NCBI GenBank assembly: GCA_050250665.1 | Contig: JBFWOF010000011.1 | Location: 1 to 64,000, forward strand | Direction: 5' to 3' | Origin: JADKFD01 sp050250665 | GTDB taxonomy: Bacteria; Pseudomonadota; Gammaproteobacteria; Xanthomonadales; SZUA-5 | Length of the DNA: 64,000 nt | Shown: piece after piece, positions 8,955-17,678 of the stretch | Layout of the letters: each line of letters starts with the position of its first letter | Numbering within the stretch: position 1 is the first letter of the stretch | The notes under the pieces: model-generated | Seen by the model: the letters and a program-made list of their open reading frames with translations, nothing else | What the model was told of the DNA's origin: nothing | The model's database searches: none | Made by a program: the position numbers and the translations under genes

Positions 8955-10952
8955 GTGGCTCCGGTGCGGGCTTTTACCGCCGGAGCACTGGCCGCGGCCT
9001 TGCTGGCCACGGCTTTCTGGATCACGAGCGACCTTGATCTCGCCCCTGAACTGATCCGGCGCGGCTTCCTGCTGGCCTTGGCCGCCGCCTCCATTCCGGC
9101 ACTGATTGCCGACCGGCAGGCGCTGTCCGGTGTGCCGCAATGGGCCTGGGCCTTGCTGCTGGCAGACCTTTCCCTGGGGGCGGTGTCGGCCTCGCTGGCG
9201 CTGGACCCCTTGAGCGCCTGGATCGGCGGCAGCGAGCGCGGACTGGGTTGGCTGGATGCCCTCGCCTGGAGTCTGATCGCCCTGCTCGCAGCGCAGTGGG
9301 TCGGCCGTGGCGGCCATGCGCTGCGCAGCAGTGTGCGCATCGCGCTGCTGGCGGTGATCGGCTTGTCGGCCATCGCGCTGCTGCAGGTCTGCCTGAGCTG
9401 GCGCCATGCCGACGCGAATCTGCCCCTGATTCGCCCCGGAGCAACGCTCGGCAACCCCAACTTCCTCGCCGGCGTGCTGGCCCTGGCCCTGCCGATGTGG
9501 GTCTCAATCCGACAACAGCGCTGGACGAAGGTGATCGGCGCCGGCCTGATCCTGGGCGCATTGCTGCTCACGCAGTCACGCGCTGCCCTGCTGGCAGGCC
9601 TGCTCGGGGGCGGCTTGTCGCTGTTGCTCAGGATCGAGTGGTCGCGCCGCGCTCTGTTCGGTGCTGCGGCCGCGCTGCTGGCTGCGGCCTTGACGCTGGG
9701 CTGGCTCGGCACCCAGATCAGCCGTCCCGATTCAGTCGCCATCCGCCTCGCCCTGTACCGCGCCGCCGCGGATTCGGCGTGGCATCCGCTGGCGCTGGTG
9801 GATATCGATGGCCTCCGCGACCCGAGCCAGACACTGCGGCCCTGGATAGGCTACGGGCCGGACAACATCGAAGCGGTGCTCACACGCCATCGTGATCCTG
9901 TCCTCAATCGCTACGAGTCTCATGGCTGGGATCGACTGGCTGATCGCAGCCACAACCGCCTGCTCGATCGCTGGATCGAATGCGGCGCACTGGGCGTATT
10001 GCTGGGACTGGCACTGGGGTGTCTGCCGCTGCTGCGTGGACTGCGGAACTGGCAGCGGGCCCGGGCGGCACAGGGTCCGGCAGCACGGCACTGGCAGGTC
10101 AGCATCGCGGCCGCCAGCGGTGTCTGGCTGGCCTACGGCATCGATGGGATGTTCGGTGTGCCCAATGCCGCGCTGGATCTGGCCGGCGCCCTGGCCTTCG
10201 GCGTGCTGATCGCCCCCAGGCCGGACAACCCGAGCATTCAGGGCGAGTCGAAGCGCAACGGTGGTCAAAGCTGGCCAATCTGGCTGCTGGGTTTCGCCTG
10301 GGTCATCGCCCTCGGCCCCGCCGCCGCGGATTGGCATCGAAGGTGGTTGCCGCCACTGCCATCAGACTTCGCCGGCGTTCCTTCCATTGACTCTCTGCTG
10401 GAGCACCGCCGCTACTCGGTGCTGCCCAGCCTGCAGGCGCTGGAATGGCTGCAGCACCAGGATCCGCAACTCGACACACCGGGACTGGATCTGGAGCGCT
10501 GGCTCAAGCTTGCCGAACATGCCGTCCGCGCGGCGCCCACGCTTCCGCGCGCCTGGCATCTGCTGGGCTGGATGCGCCAGGGCAGCGGCGACGCATCCGG
10601 CGCCCGCCAGGCCTATCTGCGGGCGCTGGCGCTGCTGGATCAGGCGCAATCGATGGACCGGCCCGAGTGGACCGAAGCGCTGGCCCTCCTGGCTCGCGCA
10701 GACCGAACCCAGCCCACAGACCCCGTCGGCGCCCAGCAGTTGCTCAGTCTCGCCCGCAACCGGCTGGAGCAGATTCCGGACGCAGCCCGCAATGCCGCCT
10801 GGTACCGCAGCTACGCCTACCTGCGCGCCCGACAAGGCGCCTATGAGGAAGCGATCCGCGCCTACCGGCAAGCGCTGGTCCTCAACCCCGCAGACACTGC
10901 CAGTCGGGACAATCTGGAGCGCCTGCAGGCTGCAGTCTCCGGCACACACTGA
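8955..10952 (+). CDS. O-antigen ligase / polymerase-like membrane protein with C-terminal TPR
   Basis: The first about 440 residues hold some ten to twelve hydrophobic helices. A central signature typical of the Wzy_C / WaaL superfamily is visible: GATLGNPNFLAGVLAL, LTQSRAALLA, and a large outer loop with GYGPDNIEAV and DRSHNRLLDRWIECGALG, where the RSHN stretch contains the catalytic-type His. The last about 200 residues are soluble and carry TPR-like helices, clearest at the C-terminus (EEAIRAYRQALVLNPADTAS). Members link polysaccharide to lipid A or glycosylate exported proteins such as pilin (PglL type). No lipopolysaccharide genes are nearby, so the acceptor is open. The GTG start at 8955 follows the previous gene by seven bases. 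Confidence 0.82.
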   Translation: MAPVRAFTAGALAAALLATAFWITSDLDLAPELIRRGFLLALAAASIPALIADRQALSGVPQWAWALLLADLSLGAVSASLALDPLSAWIGGSERGLGWLDALAWSLIALLAAQWVGRGGHALRSSVRIALLAVIGLSAIALLQVCLSWRHADANLPLIRPGATLGNPNFLAGVLALALPMWVSIRQQRWTKVIGAGLILGALLLTQSRAALLAGLLGGGLSLLLRIEWSRRALFGAAAALLAAALTLGWLGTQISRPDSVAIRLALYRAAADSAWHPLALVDIDGLRDPSQTLRPWIGYGPDNIEAVLTRHRDPVLNRYESHGWDRLADRSHNRLLDRWIECGALGVLLGLALGCLPLLRGLRNWQRARAAQGPAARHWQVSIAAASGVWLAYGIDGMFGVPNAALDLAGALAFGVLIAPRPDNPSIQGESKRNGGQSWPIWLLGFAWVIALGPAAADWHRRWLPPLPSDFAGVPSIDSLLEHRRYSVLPSLQALEWLQHQDPQLDTPGLDLERWLKLAEHAVRAAPTLPRAWHLLGWMRQGSGDASGARQAYLRALALLDQAQSMDRPEWTEALALLARADRTQPTDPVGAQQLLSLARNRLEQIPDAARNAAWYRSYAYLRARQGAYEEAIRAYRQALVLNPADTASRDNLERLQAAVSGTH

Positions 10953-11012
10953 GCATCGCGGAATGACGCCGCCTTGAAGGCGCGGCACACGGCGTCTGCA
11001 GCGAGCGACGGC

Positions 11013-11999
11013 CTACTTCGGCTTCCTGCCACCCTCGGCGTCAGCGCGTTCGGCCTTGCGCTCCTGCTTGCCCATGGACCGCGAGCCCTCCTTGAAGCGC
11101 TGCTTGCGTGCGGCCTTGTCGGCGGCCTTGCGCGCTGCGGCCTGATCCAGCTGTTCTCTTTCCGCGGCGATCATCGCCGGGGTCTCCAGGCTGATGCGAC
11201 CGAGCTTGCCGCTGCGGAATTCCTTGATCAGCAACTCGCAGATCTTGTGCATGTTGACCTTGCCACCGGAGGCCACCGCGCCGCGTTTGATCGCGGCCTT
11301 TTCCAGGAACACGTCCTCCGTCTCGGGAAGCGTGTCCAGCTTGTAGCGCTCCTTGAGCAGTTCGGGATAGCTGCGCAGCAGATACTCGGCGACAAAGAAA
11401 CCCACATCGTCGTATTCCATCGCGGTGTCGCGGATGGCACCAGTGGCCGCGAGGCGATAACTGGCCGCAGGGTTCTCCACCTTGGGCCAGAGGATTCCCG
11501 GCGTATCGAACAGCGTCAGGCCGCTGCCGAGATCGATGCGTTGCTGGGATTTGGTGATCGCCGGTTCGTCGCCAGTCCGGGCAATGGTGCGCCCGGAAAG
11601 AATGTTGATCAGCGTCGATTTGCCGACGTTGGGGATGCCGACCACCATGGCATGAATCGGATTCCTGCCGGTGTCCCGCTGCGGAAACATGGCCCGACAC
11701 AGTCCCAGCAACTGCTTGATGGCTTCCGGCTGATCGCTGCGGGTCGGAAAGGTCGCCACATGCCTCTGCTGCTCGAACTGCGCCTGCCACAGCGCGGTCA
11801 CTTCCGGATCAGCGAGATCCGACTTGCTCAGCACCTTGATGCAGGGTGTGTCTCCGCGCAGGCGGGCAATGGCCGGATTTTCACTGGAGTGCGGAATGCG
11901 GGCGTCGAGGATCTCGATCAGCAGATCGACCTGCGGCAGCAGCTCCAGCATGTCTTTCTGGGCTTTGTGCATATGCCCCGGGTACCAGTGAATCGTCAT
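11013..11999 (-). CDS. ylqF: Ribosome biogenesis GTPase YlqF/RbgA
   Basis: This is a circularly permuted GTPase: the G4 motif LSKSDLAD (residues about 57-64) precedes G1 GIPNVGKST (about 122-130), and G3 DTPG follows near 163. The N-terminus MTIHWYPGHMHKAQKD is diagnostic of the YlqF family, which helps late assembly of the 50S subunit. The C-terminal about 60 residues are a Lys/Arg/Glu/Ala-rich tail (KAADKAARKQRFKEG and onward) that probably binds RNA and is longer than in Bacillus. It is transcribed alone and converges on the O-antigen-ligase-like gene 60 bases away. Confidence 0.95.
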   Translation of the reverse strand: MTIHWYPGHMHKAQKDMLELLPQVDLLIEILDARIPHSSENPAIARLRGDTPCIKVLSKSDLADPEVTALWQAQFEQQRHVATFPTRSDQPEAIKQLLGLCRAMFPQRDTGRNPIHAMVVGIPNVGKSTLINILSGRTIARTGDEPAITKSQQRIDLGSGLTLFDTPGILWPKVENPAASYRLAATGAIRDTAMEYDDVGFFVAEYLLRSYPELLKERYKLDTLPETEDVFLEKAAIKRGAVASGGKVNMHKICELLIKEFRSGKLGRISLETPAMIAAEREQLDQAAARKAADKAARKQRFKEGSRSMGKQERKAERADAEGGRKPK

Positions 12000-12121
12000 T
12001 CTGTGGGGCCTTGGAGACGTTGGCAGGAGGTCTTGCGGTGTCGGGAGATGGCGCGGGACCAGCGGGTGAAGTGAATCGCCCTATTCCCTGATCTTCGGTG
12101 GGTGCCGGCCACATCTGCCCC

Positions 12122-12301
12122 GTATCCCTATCGTAAGCGATTGATGCGGCGTTGCGAGTTGGCGATGGCCACAGTGCAGTGCAACTGACTGCCCTGGAGG
12201 GCGCCGCGCTGCGGCGCCGCTTTGGACCCGCAGAAGATCAACAGCGGCCGCGCGGGCGCGCGGCCCTCCCCAATGCGACGCCAATCCAGCCTGATCGCTC
12301 A
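12122..12301 (+). repeat. Dispersed intergenic repeat family A, copy 1
   Basis: About 180 bases begin with GTATCCCTATCG and end with CAGCCTGATCGCTC. The core is two GC-rich hairpins: GGCGCCGCGCTGCGGCGCC and CGGCCGCGCGGGCGCGCGGCC, separated by an AGATCAACAG box. A clearly homologous copy lies at 15793-15972 in the same orientation, and a shorter one at 31680-31815 inverted. No open reading frame is conserved among the copies, so this looks like a non-coding mobile or RNA-structured element. Confidence 0.75.
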
Positions 12302-12519
12302 GTCATCATGACCCAGATGAGCTTCCACGGTGGCGTGACGGCAAATCAATCACTTGCGATTGTTGTTCAAGGAGATCTCAGCGAAGCCGTCGCGTCACTG
12401 CCGGTTGACGGAAGTTCCAAAGGGAGTACAACCCCTGTTCTGAGCCTGCATCGCGACCATCAACCGGCGGACAAGATAACGATGAGCAGCATCCGGCTTT
12501 TCTTGGCAGCAGCAGACAC
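12302..12519. other. Upstream region of the amino-acid permease, no confident gene
   Basis: About 220 bases of noticeably lower GC than the genes around. A 71-codon open frame from an ATG at 12308 runs into the permease start with a GTGA overlap. Its codon use (many A- or T-ending codons) and sequence resemble no protein, so it was not called. The region may hold the permease promoter or a leader. Confidence 0.35.
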
Positions 12520-13893
12520 GTGACGCCGTTGCTTGCGGACAAGCGGGAACTGATCCGCTCACTGACGGTGATTCCGGTCGCCGCAGTCGCACTGGCAAAC
12601 ATCATCGGCACCGGGGTGTTTGTCAAAGCCCGAGTCATGACCTGCAACGTGGGTAGTCCCGGGATGGTGTTGTCGGTCTGGCTGGTGGCCGGTTTGCTGA
12701 CACTGTGTGGCGCGCTGGTGTATGCCGAATTGGGCGCGATGATGCCCAAGCCGGGCGGTGAATTTCATTTTCTCAGCGCCGCTTTCGGCAAGCGCGTTGC
12801 GTTTATCTACGGATGGACCAAGTCCATTGCTCTGGGTGCTTCCGCTGCTGCGCTGGCAATCCTGTTTGTGGTGTTCCTGAACGACCTGACCGGCGGCACA
12901 CTGCCGCCGACGGCCGTCAAGCTGCTGCCCTTGCTGATCATCGGGTTTTCCATGGGCCTCAATCTCCTGAGCACACGGTCCAATGGGCACACGACGACGG
13001 CATTGACGGCACTCAAGATTGCTCTGGTGCTTTTCGTGGCCATCGGCGCCTTCATTCTGGCCGACGGTAACTGGGGGAATTTCGCGCTCGCTGGCGCCGC
13101 CGGCACCTGCGAAGGCGTTCCGGAGAGTGCGAAACTCGGCATACGCGGATTCGGCGCCGCGATGCTGGGCGCACTATGGGGCTACAACGGCTGGGCCACG
13201 ATCGCGGCCATGGGTGGCGAGATCAAGGATCCGGCGCGCACGGTACCGCGCGCCCTGATCGGCGGCACCCTCACCGTGATGGCGCTTTATCTGATCATCA
13301 ACGCGGCCTATTTCTATGTACTGACGCCGCTGGAGGTCGCCAGTGTGCCGAAGTCGTCATCGGTGGCCTTTGAGGCGGCCACGCGATTCCTGGGCCCGGG
13401 CGTGGCCGCACTGATGTCTGCCGGGCTGATGATCTCTGCCTACGGCACCCTGCACACCACGATGCTCGCTGGCCCGCGCATTCCATTCGCCCTGGCACAT
13501 GCCGGGTATCTGCCGTCCAGTCTGGCTCGCATTTCAGCCAATGGGGTGCCCGCGGTGGCGGTCGTCCTGGTGGGATTGTGGTCGATGGTGCTCAGTGCAT
13601 CGGGTACTTTTGACATCCTGACGGACATGTACATTTTCGTGCTTTGGATATTCTTCGGACTGAACGGCGCTGCCTTGATCATCCTGCGCGCGCGCCAGCC
13701 GGATGCCGACCGACCCTATCGGGTCTGGGGTTATCCCTACGTGCCCGTCATCTTCATTCTGGTCACCCTCTATCTGCTGGTTAACACGCTCATGGCCACC
13801 CCCACACGGGCCCTGGCCGGCGTGGGTCTGATCATCATTGGCCTGCCCGTCTACGAGTATTTCTCTAGGCGCGAGGTCAAGACGGCGAGGTAG
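12520..13893 (+). CDS. Amino acid permease (APC superfamily, LAT-like)
   Basis: The 457-residue membrane protein has about 12 hydrophobic helices. The APC signature in helix 1 is IIGTGVFVKARVM (residues about 24-36), followed by PGMVLSVWLVAGLLTLCGALVYAELGAMMPKPGGEFHFL, of which the YAELGAMMP stretch is diagnostic. Helix 6 holds FGAAMLGALWGYNGWATIAAMGGEIKDP in outline, the usual substrate-gating region. These uniporters or antiporters move neutral or branched amino acids across the inner membrane. Start is GTG at 12520 (MTPLLADKREL). It has no partner gene and is followed by a repeat. Substrate cannot be read from the sequence. Confidence 0.88.
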   Translation: MTPLLADKRELIRSLTVIPVAAVALANIIGTGVFVKARVMTCNVGSPGMVLSVWLVAGLLTLCGALVYAELGAMMPKPGGEFHFLSAAFGKRVAFIYGWTKSIALGASAAALAILFVVFLNDLTGGTLPPTAVKLLPLLIIGFSMGLNLLSTRSNGHTTTALTALKIALVLFVAIGAFILADGNWGNFALAGAAGTCEGVPESAKLGIRGFGAAMLGALWGYNGWATIAAMGGEIKDPARTVPRALIGGTLTVMALYLIINAAYFYVLTPLEVASVPKSSSVAFEAATRFLGPGVAALMSAGLMISAYGTLHTTMLAGPRIPFALAHAGYLPSSLARISANGVPAVAVVLVGLWSMVLSASGTFDILTDMYIFVLWIFFGLNGAALIILRARQPDADRPYRVWGYPYVPVIFILVTLYLLVNTLMATPTRALAGVGLIIIGLPVYEYFSRREVKTAR

Positions 13894-13965
13894 CTCAGAT
13901 GGGCAGGGCTTCATTGGGAGCCATCGGTTTCGGCCCGACACTGCCCACGGGCCATGAACTCCCGG

Positions 13966-14062
13966 CGTCATTGCGACCCCGGACTTGATCCGGGGGAAGC
14001 AATCCAGACACATAGCCGCAGAAGCACTGGATTGCTTCGTCACTGCGTTCCTCGCAATGACG
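13966..14062. repeat. Palindromic repeat family C, copy 1
   Basis: The ends are near-perfect inverted repeats: GCGTCATTGCGA at the left and TCGCAATGACGC at the right. Inside are GAAGCAATCCAG and CTGGATTGCTTCG as a second pair of inverted arms. The whole unit can fold into one long hairpin. A second copy lies at 63703-63790. It sits between convergent genes, where it may end transcription from both sides. Confidence 0.8.
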
Positions 14063-14108
14063 CATCAACATACGGTTCGTGGATCACCAACTGCACCCGC
14101 CTGCCGAA

Positions 14109-15695
14109 TCAGCCGGCGGCAGGGTAGTTGAAGGACGATCCGATACCGAGCGGAATGCCGAGCGCCCAGAAGCCGATCAGGAACAGCGTCCAGCACACCA
14201 GCAGGGCCACCGAATACGGCAACATCAGGGCCAGCAGACTGCCGATGCCGCTGGCTTTCACGTACTTCTGGCAGAACACCACGATCAGCGGAAAATAGGG
14301 CATCAGCGGGGTGATGATATTGGTGCTGGAGTCGCCCACCCGGTAGGCGGCCTGGGTCAGATCCGGTGAAACACCCAGTTGCATCAGCATGGGCACCATG
14401 ATCGCGCCGATCAGTGCCCACTTTGCGGATGCCGAGCCCACCAGCAGATTGACGAAGGCCGACAGCATGACGATGCCGACCAGGGTCAGGGCGGTAGGCA
14501 GGCCCATCGTTTGCAGCAGATTGGCGCCCTTGATCGCGAACAGCACGCCGATGTTGGACTGGCTGAAAGCGTAGATGAACTGGGCGCAGAAGAAGGCCAT
14601 GACGATGTAGTAGCCCATGCCGCTCATGGCCTTGCTCATACCGGCAATGACGTCACGGTGGTTCTTGACGGTGCCGGCGACGTAGCCGTAGACCACGCCC
14701 GGGATCAGGAAAAAGATGAAGATCAGGCCGACGATGGACTGCATCACCGGCGCCGCCCCGACCAGCAAACGGCTCTGGCCGGGCGGCACCTGCTCGGCAG
14801 GCGCAGCCCATGGCGTGGCTTCCGGCAACAGCGTCAGCACGAACAGGCCGGCGGCGACGAGCATGGCAATCAGGGCGGCATTGAGGCCGCGCTTCTCGGC
14901 AGGTCGCAGCTCCTCCATCGTCGGCATCTGCGACTTGTCACCATCGACAACCGCCGACTTCAGTCGCGGCTCGATGATTCGGTCAGTGATGAACCAGCCG
15001 ATGAGGATGACCAGAAGGCTGGATGCGGTGGTGAAGAAGTAGTTGTTGAGCGGATTGACCTGCACGCTGGCGTCGGTGAGATGCGCCGCCGCCTGACTCA
15101 GACCGGAAAGCAGTGGGTCGAGGCTGGACGGCAGGAACAGGGTCGCGGAGAAACCCCCGGACACGCCCGCAAATGCCGCCGCGATACCCGCCAGCGGATG
15201 CCGACCTGCGGCGTAGAAAATCACCGCGCCGAGCGGGATCACCAGCACGTATCCGGCGTCCACAGCCACATGACTGAGGATGCCCACGGCGATCAACATC
15301 GGTGTCAGCAGTGCCGCAGGAGTGAGGCCGAGGATACGTCGCAGACCGGCATTGATGAATCCGGTGTGCTCGGCGACGCCCAGACCCAGCATTGCCACCA
15401 GCACAACGCCCAGCGGATGAAAGCTCACGAAGGTACTGACCAGCTTGGCCATGAAGGTCGTCAGCGCATCACCACCGAGCAGATTGACGATCCTGATCGG
15501 CTCTCCACTGCGCGGATCCAGTTCGCTGAAGTTCACGCCCGACAGCATCCAGGAGCAGGCCCAGACCACGAACATCAGAAAGAGGAACAGCACGGCTGGA
15601 TCAGGCAACTTGTTGCCGACCCGCTCGACCTTGTCGAGGAAACGAAAGACGAGCCCAGGCGGCGTCGCGGCAGAAGGCGACCTCGTGTCGGTCAT
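14109..15695 (-). CDS. AbgT-family transporter
   Basis: The product (528 residues) has about 12 membrane segments. Recognisable AbgT features are the N-terminal LDKVERVGNKLPDPAVLFLFLM, SHVAVDAGYVLVIPLGA, AGVSGGFSATLF, SASAKWALIGAIMVPMLM, and RVGDSSTNIITPLMPYFPLI, the last two being re-entrant hairpin segments that line the transport path. The family exports sulfonamide-type drugs or imports p-aminobenzoyl-glutamate. The start at 15695 (MTDTRSPSAA) was chosen because the open frame upstream runs through repeat family A. Gene order does not show a partner hydrolase, except that the next upstream gene on the same strand is an amidase-signature enzyme that could act on aminoacyl-aryl amides; this link is speculative. 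Confidence 0.9.
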   Translation of the reverse strand: MTDTRSPSAATPPGLVFRFLDKVERVGNKLPDPAVLFLFLMFVVWACSWMLSGVNFSELDPRSGEPIRIVNLLGGDALTTFMAKLVSTFVSFHPLGVVLVAMLGLGVAEHTGFINAGLRRILGLTPAALLTPMLIAVGILSHVAVDAGYVLVIPLGAVIFYAAGRHPLAGIAAAFAGVSGGFSATLFLPSSLDPLLSGLSQAAAHLTDASVQVNPLNNYFFTTASSLLVILIGWFITDRIIEPRLKSAVVDGDKSQMPTMEELRPAEKRGLNAALIAMLVAAGLFVLTLLPEATPWAAPAEQVPPGQSRLLVGAAPVMQSIVGLIFIFFLIPGVVYGYVAGTVKNHRDVIAGMSKAMSGMGYYIVMAFFCAQFIYAFSQSNIGVLFAIKGANLLQTMGLPTALTLVGIVMLSAFVNLLVGSASAKWALIGAIMVPMLMQLGVSPDLTQAAYRVGDSSTNIITPLMPYFPLIVVFCQKYVKASGIGSLLALMLPYSVALLVCWTLFLIGFWALGIPLGIGSSFNYPAAG

Positions 15696-15792
15696 GTTCG
15701 AACCCCGTGGATCAGTCGATGGAAGGCGCAAGAGGGCCCGAGGATGCCGAGTCGCGGGCATGGATTTCGTGAGCGCCAGTCGTACTCGCTGT

Positions 15793-15972
15793 GTATCCCT
15801 GTCGCAAGCCATGGATGCGGCATTCGAGCCAGCGACGGCGAACATGCAGAGCAAGTCGCTGCTTTGGTGGGCGTCGCGCTGCGGCGCCGCCTTGCACAGG
15901 CAGGACACCAACAGCGGCCGCGCAGGCGCGCGGCCTTCGGTAATTCGGCTCCGATCCAGCCTGATCGTTCAC
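15793..15972 (+). repeat. Dispersed intergenic repeat family A, copy 2
   Basis: Starts GTATCCCTGTCGCAAGCC and ends near CAGCCTGATCGTTC. It shares with copy 1 the hairpin CGCGCTGCGGCGCCGC, the AACAGCGGCCGCGC box and the closing GATCCAGCCTGATCG. Differences are scattered substitutions and small gaps. It lies between the AbgT transporter and the amidase gene, on their antisense side. Confidence 0.75.
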
Positions 15973-15997
15973 CGCGCCGCGCACCGGACGGCGCATG

Positions 15998-17599
15998 TCA
16001 CACCGGTGGGTGGCGCTGGTGCCAGGGCGTGCTTTGCTCATAGGCATGGCCGATCCGGCACAACATCGCCTCGCTCAGGGCACTGCCCGCCAGCTGCATG
16101 GTGTACGGCAGGCCTTGCCCGGAGACGCCGCAGGGCAAAGCCAGGGCGGGCGTACCGGCAAGATCGTGGGGAAAGGTGAATGAGGTGACGGGCTTGTCCA
16201 GACCCTGCGCCAGGTCTCGCTCTCTGCGGGCCTGATTCCATTCGCTCATGGAGCCGTACTGCAGCCCCGGCGCCACGGCAAAGGGCGCGCCCGCGGCCGG
16301 ACTGAGGATGGCATCGACGCTGGACAGCAGCGCTCGGAACTGCTCGCTGAAGCGGGCTCTGATCTCACGGGCGGCCGCCAGCTGCGACTCGCTGATGCCG
16401 GCGCCAAAATCCAGGAACTCCCGGAAATAGGCGCCGTACTCGTCGGCCCGCGCCGGATAGTGCTGCCGATGGGCCTGAACGGCTTCGGCGGCACAAAGGA
16501 CGGGCCATACCGGGAGCACATCGCTCAAATCGGGCATCTGCACCTCGACGATGATCGCGCCCAGACTCTGCAGATGCTCCCTGGCCGCGTCGATCGCGCG
16601 GGCGAGGCCGGGATCGACCCCGTCAAGGGCGTAGGCTCGATCGAAGCCGATACGGACACCGGCGAGGCCCGCATCCAGTTGCCCGACGATATCCGCGACC
16701 GGGGCGCGCAGCGACGTGGGATCGTTGGGATCGTAACCGGCGATGGCTTCCAGCATGATCGCCGCGTCGGCAACGCTGCGGGTCATCGGACCGATATGGT
16801 CGAGCGATTCCGCCAGCGGCAGGACTCCGTAGCGGCTCACCCGGCCGTAGGTGGGTTTCAGGCCCACGGTGCCGTTGGCCATGGACGGAAAGCGGATCGA
16901 ACCGCCGGTGTCGGTACCGATGGAGGCAAAGCACAGTCCGGCAGCGGTGGCGATCCCGGAGCCGCTGGAGGACACGCCGGCCCAGAGTTCGTCGCCCCAG
17001 GGATTGAGCGGCATCGGGAAATCTCGGTGGTATCCGACCATCGCACCCTCGGTCAGGCTGAGCTTCCCGAGCAGGATCGCCCCCGCCGCCTCCAGCCTGG
17101 CCACCACCGTGGCGTCGTAGTCCGGGACAAAATCCTGCAACAGCTTCATGCCGCCCATGGTCGGCACACCTTGGCTGTAGCAGAGATCCTTCACCGCAAT
17201 CGGCATGCCATGCAGCGGCCCCCGATAGTGGCCGGACTGAATCTCGCGCTCGGCCGCGCTGGCGGCGGCGAGAGCGCTGTCGGCCATCACCCGTGCGTAA
17301 CTGTGCAGATGTCCATCCAGTGCCTGGATGCGATCGAGCATGGTTTGGGTGAGCGTGACCGGCGAGAGACGCCTGGACTTGATCAGGGCGGCGACGTCAT
17401 TCAGGCTCCGATAGTGCACCTCCGACATGGTCACCGGCGCTGGCGGCGGCAGAGGCCGAGATGGCCTGCAGCCTGTTTGCAGCGAGACCACGGCACCGCA
17501 GGCCAGCCAGGTGAGCAGATCGCGTCGGGTCAACGGTGCCACGGGTTCCTTACCGGGTGAGTTCTGATCGATCTCGGCCGGGTATCGGTTTGTATCCAT
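15998..17599 (-). CDS. Tat-exported lipoprotein of the amidase signature family
   Basis: The amidase-signature Ser-cisSer-Lys triad is visible: Lys in GMPIAVKDLCY, then the Gly/Ser-rich GVSSSGSGIATAAG, with nucleophile context GTDTGGSIRFPS. The enzyme should hydrolyse amide bonds. The N-terminus has TRRDLLTWLACGAVV (twin arginines at 25-26) followed by a lipobox LQTGC at residues 40-44, so a folded enzyme exported by Tat and then lipid-anchored is likely. The ATG at 17599 has GAGGAGCG six bases upstream and is preferred over one 12 codons earlier. The gene is divergent from a membrane AraC-type regulator, 79 bases apart. Length (533 residues) is normal. Substrate is unknown. Confidence 0.88.
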   Translation of the reverse strand: MDTNRYPAEIDQNSPGKEPVAPLTRRDLLTWLACGAVVSLQTGCRPSRPLPPPAPVTMSEVHYRSLNDVAALIKSRRLSPVTLTQTMLDRIQALDGHLHSYARVMADSALAAASAAEREIQSGHYRGPLHGMPIAVKDLCYSQGVPTMGGMKLLQDFVPDYDATVVARLEAAGAILLGKLSLTEGAMVGYHRDFPMPLNPWGDELWAGVSSSGSGIATAAGLCFASIGTDTGGSIRFPSMANGTVGLKPTYGRVSRYGVLPLAESLDHIGPMTRSVADAAIMLEAIAGYDPNDPTSLRAPVADIVGQLDAGLAGVRIGFDRAYALDGVDPGLARAIDAAREHLQSLGAIIVEVQMPDLSDVLPVWPVLCAAEAVQAHRQHYPARADEYGAYFREFLDFGAGISESQLAAAREIRARFSEQFRALLSSVDAILSPAAGAPFAVAPGLQYGSMSEWNQARRERDLAQGLDKPVTSFTFPHDLAGTPALALPCGVSGQGLPYTMQLAGSALSEAMLCRIGHAYEQSTPWHQRHPPV

Positions 17600-17678
17600 G
17601 AACTGCGCTCCTCTGGACGAGTGCCTGGGCGGCAATGGCGGCTGCTAGCATCCCGACTGTATCCAATGGCCGCGACAA

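Noticed and set aside
12308..12523. 71-codon frame overlapping the permease start
   Set aside because: No similarity, weak start, codon use unlike neighbours; kept as upstream region.
14379..16043. 554-codon plus-strand frame opposite the AbgT transporter
   Set aside because: Antisense; Gln/His/Asp-rich text mirrors the codons of the transporter and runs through repeat family A.
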